A DNA stretch of 64,000 bases from NCBI GenBank assembly GCA_024742285.1, contig JANSYR010000005.1, positions 248,001 through 312,000 on the forward strand, read 5' to 3'. Below the pieces are notes generated by a model. The model was not told where the DNA came from. It was given only the letters and a program-made list of their open reading frames with translations, and did no database searches. Source of the DNA: a bacterium (GTDB taxonomy: Bacteria; Myxococcota_A; UBA9160; UBA4427). Position numbers and translations under genes: made by a program. Positions 60,093-64,000 of this stretch are shown here, one piece after another. Position 1 is the first letter of the stretch. Every line of letters begins with the position of its first letter.

Positions 60093-61273
60093 GCGGGTTG
60101 CTCGGGCTCGTCGGCGTTGGCCGCCGCGCTGGAGTGTTCCCCATTCCGGTCGAGCCATACAAGGGTCTCGACGTGGGACGTGAAGGGGAAGAAGTCGAAG
60201 ATCTCGGCCCCGGCGAGCCGCATGCCGCCCTCGTCGATCAGCATCGGAAGCTCCTCGAGGAGGCGGGGGAGACCGCAGGCGAGGTAGACGAGACGCTTCG
60301 GCGGGTTCGCCACGAGGGCGGAGAGGAGCGCCGGGTCGAGGCCCTTGCGCGGAGGATCGACGATCACGACTTCGGCGTCAGCGAGGCCTTCGATCCGATC
60401 CCCTGCTGCGCCCTCGAGACGTTCGGCGCGTGCCCGCTCCGGCTCGGGCCGTGCGGCGAGGCCGAGCTCGAGTCCGGCGAGGCCGGACGGGCTCCGCTCG
60501 TTGAATCGGACCGGGCCCCGCTCGAGCAGCCCGAGCCCGATCGCGCCGACGCCGCAATACGCCTCGAAGACCGTCGCGCCGTCTGGAACGAGCGCATGGA
60601 TCCGTTCGACGGCGCGATCGAAGAGCGGGAGGTGGTTCTGCCCGAAGGCCGTGGGCGGGAAGAATACGTCGACACCGCCGATCCGTTCGCGCACGACCGG
60701 TTCGCCCGCGAGGTGGATCGTGTCCCGCCCGAAGATGACGTTGGTGCGGTCCGCCTGGGCGTTGAAGAAGAGCCCCTGGAGCGAGGGGCCCATCGCTTCC
60801 GCGAAGGCCTCCGGGAGCGGTCCGAGGACGTCCGGCGTCGTTCCGTTGCCGACGAGGACGACCTGGACCCGCTCCGTCGCGCGTTCGACGACGAACTGCG
60901 CATAACGCAGCGCGCCGCGATGGGGCGTGTCGGCATAGGGGGCGATCCCGGTCGCCCGAATCGCCTGCTTCAGGTGCGCGGCGGCGGCGTTGATCGCGGG
61001 GTGGTGGACGGCGCAGCGGGGCGTATCGACGATCCGGTGGGAGTCGGCCTGGAAGAGCCCGATCTTGGGACTGCGCGCGCGACCCCGGACCGCCAGCCGG
61101 GCGCGGTGTCGGTGGCCCACGCCGCTCGTGGTGTGGACGGGCGGGGCGGGGAGTCCGTGGCGCTCGCACAGGCGGGCGACGGCAGCGACCGCGTCGGGCG
61201 CCGGGCCCGGCTCGCCGAAGCGTGCGCAGCCCGGGCAGGGCGGGCGGTGGGAGCAGGCGTCGAGGGGCGGCAC
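60089..61273 (-). CDS. RlmD/TrmA-family RNA uracil methyltransferase
   Basis: The 394-residue protein has an N-terminal cysteine cluster (Cys7, Cys13, Cys16 and Cys87) of the RlmD 4Fe-4S type. The RNA-binding middle is followed by a Rossmann methyltransferase with FEAYCGVGAIGL (SAM), IVDPPRKGLD and the catalytic Cys in VYLACGLPRL. Relatives usually have SCNPxTLARD there, so a Gly follows Cys here where Asn is normal. It lacks the N-terminal TRAM domain found in RlmD. It should form 5-methyluridine in rRNA or tRNA. The downstream GNAT gene is coupled. Confidence 0.85.
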   Translation of the reverse strand: MPPLDACSHRPPCPGCARFGEPGPAPDAVAAVARLCERHGLPAPPVHTTSGVGHRHRARLAVRGRARSPKIGLFQADSHRIVDTPRCAVHHPAINAAAAHLKQAIRATGIAPYADTPHRGALRYAQFVVERATERVQVVLVGNGTTPDVLGPLPEAFAEAMGPSLQGLFFNAQADRTNVIFGRDTIHLAGEPVVRERIGGVDVFFPPTAFGQNHLPLFDRAVERIHALVPDGATVFEAYCGVGAIGLGLLERGPVRFNERSPSGLAGLELGLAARPEPERARAERLEGAAGDRIEGLADAEVVIVDPPRKGLDPALLSALVANPPKRLVYLACGLPRLLEELPMLIDEGGMRLAGAEIFDFFPFTSHVETLVWLDRNGEHSSAAANADEPEQPA

Positions 61274-61361
61274 GCGCGAACGGTAGCGCCGACGCTCGCT
61301 CGCGTGGGTGCCGGAGGCCCGCGCTCCCCGTCGCCGAGGGTCGCGCTGCTACTGTGCGGCG

Positions 61362-63326
61362 ATGAAGAAGCGACGGAAGGGCGGCGGCGCAGCGCGTCCG
61401 GGCGGAGCGGCCGCTGCAGACGTGCCGCGCGAGGCGTTCCTGGCGACGACGCCGGAGGACGTGGCCGCCCGCGGCTGGGATCGCGTGGACGTCCTCTTCG
61501 TGAGCGGCGATGCCTACGTCGATCACCCGTCGTTCGCGATGGCGATCCTCGGTCGCTGGCTCGAGGCCCACGGCTTCCGCGTCGCGATCCTGTCGCAGCC
61601 GGACTGGAAGAGCGCCGACGCCTGGAAGGCCTTCGCGCCGCCGCGTCTCTTCTGCGCCGTGAGCGCCGGCAACATGGACTCGATGATCAATCACTACACG
61701 GCGAACCGGAAGCGGCGCAACGCCGACGCCTATTCGCCCGGCGGACGGATCGGGCTGCGACCGGATCGCCCGACGGCGGTCTACGCGCAGCGGTGTCGGG
61801 AGGCGTTCAAGGGCGTGCCCGTGATCAGCGGCGGCGTCGAGGCCTCGCTCCGTCGGATCGCCCACTACGATTATTGGAGCGACCGGGTCTGGCCCTCGAA
61901 TCTCGTGACCTCGAAGGCGGATCTCCTCGGCTACGGGATGGGCGAGTCGGTGATGCTCGAGATCGCCCAGCGGCTCGATCGCGGCGAGCCCCTCGAGTCC
62001 CTCCGCGACCTCGACGGCGTCGCGTACCTGCTCGGGAAGAACGAGACGCTTCCAGGACAGGCGCGGGTCGAGACCGTGGCGTTGCCCTCGCTCGAGGCCG
62101 TCGAGGCGAGCCCGGAGGCCTTCGCCGAGATGACCCGCAAGCTCCATCACGAGACGAACCCGCGGAACGCGCGGCGGCTCGTGCAGTCGCACGGCGATCG
62201 CCGCGTCGTGATCAATCCACCGGCCGCGGCCCTCGACGAGGCGACGATGGATCGCCTCCACGAGCTGCCGTACACGCGCCGGCCCCATCCGGACTACGAT
62301 GCGCCCCCGCCGGCCTGGGAGACGATCCGCGACTCGGTCCAGATCATGCGCGGCTGCTTCGGGGGCTGCACGTTCTGCTCGATCACGATGCACCAGGGGC
62401 GCGAGATCCAGAGCCGGAGCCCGGACTCGATCCTCCGCGAAGTCGAAGCGCTCGCCCAGGCGCCGGACTTCAAGGGCAGCGTCAGCGACCTGGGCGGCCC
62501 GACCGCGAACATGTACCGCATGCGCTGCACGAAGCCGGAGGTCGAGAAGACCTGCCGTCGCCTCTCCTGCATCCACCCGAAGATCTGCAAGCTCCTCGAT
62601 ACCGACCACGCGCCGACCCTCGACCTGATGCGGCGCGCCCGGGACGTCGAGGGCGTGAAGCGCGTGCACATCGCGTCGGGGATCCGCATGGACCTCGCGG
62701 CCGATCAGCCGGAATACCTCGACGAGCTCGCGGCGCACCACGTCGGCGGTCACCTCAAGGTCGCGCCGGAACACGTCAGCGATCGCGTCCTCGACCTGAT
62801 GAAGAAACCCGGACGCCGGAGCTTCGAGATCTTCGCCGAGCGCTTCGAGGCGGCTTCGAAGCGCGCGGGCAAGGAGCAGTATCTCGTTCCCTACTTCATC
62901 GCGAGTCATCCCGGATCGACCGCCGAGGACATGATCGAGCTCGCGATCTTCCTGAAGGAGCGCGGCTACCGACCGCGCCAGGTCCAGGACTTCATCCCGG
63001 CGCCGATGGACATCGCGACCTGCATGTACTTCACGGGAATCGATCCGCTCACGATGAAGCCGGTCCCCGCGGCCAAGCGCGTCCAGGACCGGACGGTCCA
63101 GCGCGCGCTGCTCCAGTTCTTCGCGCCCGAGAACTGGCGGACGGTCCGCGACGCCCTCGTGAAGGCGGGGCGGGAGGACCTGATCGGCGACGGGCCCGAC
63201 TGCCTGATCCCGGCCCGACCGCCGCGCGCCGCGAAACGCGGGGGCCGCGAGGGCGGCGGGCAGGGCGGCTACCGACGGCCCTCCCGGGACCGCGGAAGCG
63301 GGCGGCGAAAGGAAGGTCGGCCCTGA
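61362..63326 (+). CDS. YgiQ-family radical SAM protein
   Basis: The protein has about 654 residues. The YgiQ N-terminal region (about 30-320; FVSGDAYVDHPSFA, GNMDSMINHYTANRKRR) is followed by the radical SAM core with CFGGCTFC (CxxxCxxC binding 4Fe-4S) at about residues 332-339, and further cysteines in RMRCTKP and LSCIHPKICKLL. The last 70 residues are Gly/Arg-rich and unstructured. The family is widespread and its reaction is unknown. ATG 61362 has no clear ribosome site. Confidence 0.9.
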   Translation: MKKRRKGGGAARPGGAAAADVPREAFLATTPEDVAARGWDRVDVLFVSGDAYVDHPSFAMAILGRWLEAHGFRVAILSQPDWKSADAWKAFAPPRLFCAVSAGNMDSMINHYTANRKRRNADAYSPGGRIGLRPDRPTAVYAQRCREAFKGVPVISGGVEASLRRIAHYDYWSDRVWPSNLVTSKADLLGYGMGESVMLEIAQRLDRGEPLESLRDLDGVAYLLGKNETLPGQARVETVALPSLEAVEASPEAFAEMTRKLHHETNPRNARRLVQSHGDRRVVINPPAAALDEATMDRLHELPYTRRPHPDYDAPPPAWETIRDSVQIMRGCFGGCTFCSITMHQGREIQSRSPDSILREVEALAQAPDFKGSVSDLGGPTANMYRMRCTKPEVEKTCRRLSCIHPKICKLLDTDHAPTLDLMRRARDVEGVKRVHIASGIRMDLAADQPEYLDELAAHHVGGHLKVAPEHVSDRVLDLMKKPGRRSFEIFAERFEAASKRAGKEQYLVPYFIASHPGSTAEDMIELAIFLKERGYRPRQVQDFIPAPMDIATCMYFTGIDPLTMKPVPAAKRVQDRTVQRALLQFFAPENWRTVRDALVKAGREDLIGDGPDCLIPARPPRAAKRGGREGGGQGGYRRPSRDRGSGRRKEGRP

Positions 63327-63417
63327 CGGGACGCCCACTTGCGGGCGAACCTTCGAGTGCTGGATTCGCGTCCGAAAGCGGCCGAGTCCTTCGGCCGGCG
63401 AGCGCTAGATTGGCCGG

Positions 63418-64000
63418 ATGGATCGGGTCTCCGATATCGCCGGCGCCTCGGATGCAGCCCATGATGCGGCGCTGATCGCCGAGGTCCTGTCCGACGCGCT
63501 GCCGAGCGAGCGCTGCTACCGGCTGCTGGCGGCGCGGGACGCACGCTTCGACGGGCGCTTCTTCGTGGGCGTCACGACGACCGGCATCTTCTGTCGACCG
63601 ATCTGCCCCGCGCCGACGCCCAAGGCGCGCAACTGCACGTTCTGGCGGAGCGCGGCGGCGGCGCAGGCGGCGGGCTTCCGACCCTGTCTCCGCTGCCGCC
63701 CCGAGGCGGCGCCCGGCACCCCGGCCTGGCGCGGGACCGCGGCGACGGTCAGTCGTGCCCTGCGCCTGATCGAGGACGGGGCGCTCGACGGCGACGGCTC
63801 GGTGGAGCGGCTGGCCGAGCGGCTCGGGATCGGTGACCGCCATCTGCGCAGACTCTTCGACCAACACCTCGGGACGACGCCGGTCGCCGTCGCCCGGATC
63901 CGCCGGGTGCTCTTCGCCAAGCAGCTCCTCGACGAGACGCGACTGCCGATGACCGAGGTCGCACTCGCCGCCGGCTTCGCGAGCCAGCGTCGCTTCAACG
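63418..64000 (+). CDS. Ada-type metal-binding plus AraC domain alkylation-repair protein, N-terminal part
   Basis: The first 194 residues are visible; the gene continues past the window. The Ada domain carries Cys59, Cys63, Cys90 and Cys93, matching the spacing (4, 27, 3) of the zinc-bound methyl-accepting site in Ada, with Cys59 as the acceptor. An AraC-type helix-turn-helix follows (VERLAERLGIGDRHLRRLF). Proteins with this order usually continue as AlkA 3-methyladenine glycosylase or as MGMT. It should sense methylphosphotriesters and induce the adaptive response. The adjacent genes give no further clue. Confidence 0.85.
   Translation, partial: MDRVSDIAGASDAAHDAALIAEVLSDALPSERCYRLLAARDARFDGRFFVGVTTTGIFCRPICPAPTPKARNCTFWRSAAAAQAAGFRPCLRCRPEAAPGTPAWRGTAATVSRALRLIEDGALDGDGSVERLAERLGIGDRHLRRLFDQHLGTTPVAVARIRRVLFAKQLLDETRLPMTEVALAAGFASQRRFN

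Noticed and set aside
59708-63475. 1,255-codon plus-strand frame across the GNAT, RlmD-like and YgiQ genes
   Set aside because: It covers three genes with diagnostic motifs in other frames, so it is a shadow.
1-64000. tRNA genes, insertion sequences or prophage
   Set aside because: No GGTTCGAATCC-type T-arm with matching acceptor stem, no transposase or integrase motif and no phage structural gene was seen.

Overview
This is high-GC (roughly two-thirds G+C) chromosomal DNA from a Gram-negative bacterium. Evidence for an outer membrane: several lipoproteins, a type V autotransporter, beta-barrel proteins and a PEP-CTERM/exosortase substrate. The gene content (many CaiB/BaiF CoA-transferases, luciferase-like monooxygenases, a MaoC hydratase, a sterol-desaturase-type hydroxylase, GTG/TTG starts, ATGA overlaps) resembles uncultured Myxococcota, Desulfobacterota or Binatota-type lineages. 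That placement is inference. I saw no rRNA, tRNA, CRISPR array, prophage or insertion sequence.

Layout. 1-170: end of a luciferase-like monooxygenase. 188-6946 (minus): a likely single transcription unit with a Cpx-like extracytoplasmic stress module (CpxP/Spy-type lipoprotein, OmpR-type regulator, histidine kinase), then two novel lipoproteins, one carrying an alkaline-phosphatase-fold domain, and a lipocalin. 7066-20442: a catabolic region with an amidohydrolase, three CaiB/BaiF genes (one a tandem fusion), an acyl-CoA ligase, a crotonase, an SDR and a second luciferase-like enzyme, interrupted by a beta-barrel protein and a DUF72 protein. 20457-25961: sterol-desaturase-family hydroxylase, large autotransporter, MaoC hydratase. 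25962-26440: an intergenic stretch with promoter, stable hairpins and two terminators, a candidate structured RNA, followed by a YkuK-type protein. 26991-30463: pheST (minus).

30854-33600: CHASE2-adenylate cyclase overlapping a DUF928 protein, a pair best known from cyanobacteria. 33614-38937: MFS transporter, long-form GAPDH, outer-membrane protein, short 3-hydroxyacyl-CoA dehydrogenase, histidine phosphatase. 39463-43781: SWI2/SNF2 helicase with a SWIM finger, downstream of a poly(A)-polymerase-like protein whose catalytic signature looks lost. 43863-46814: small secreted protein, orphan receiver protein, and an RlmI-type rRNA methyltransferase fused to an S4 domain and an apparent pseudouridine-synthase remnant.

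47191-50790: PEP-CTERM protein, TPR plus beta-barrel (Slam-like) protein and an Ala/Gly-rich membrane-anchored protein, closed by a strong terminator; this is the best candidate for an undescribed cell-surface system. 50934-64000: dienelactone hydrolase, methyltransferase, response-regulator diguanylate cyclase, Rieske ferredoxin with a lipoprotein, DUF4136 lipoprotein, PAS histidine kinase with a membrane partner, RibD-like reductase, GNAT, RlmD-like RNA methyltransferase, YgiQ radical SAM protein, and the start of an Ada/AlkA-type alkylation-repair gene that runs off the window.
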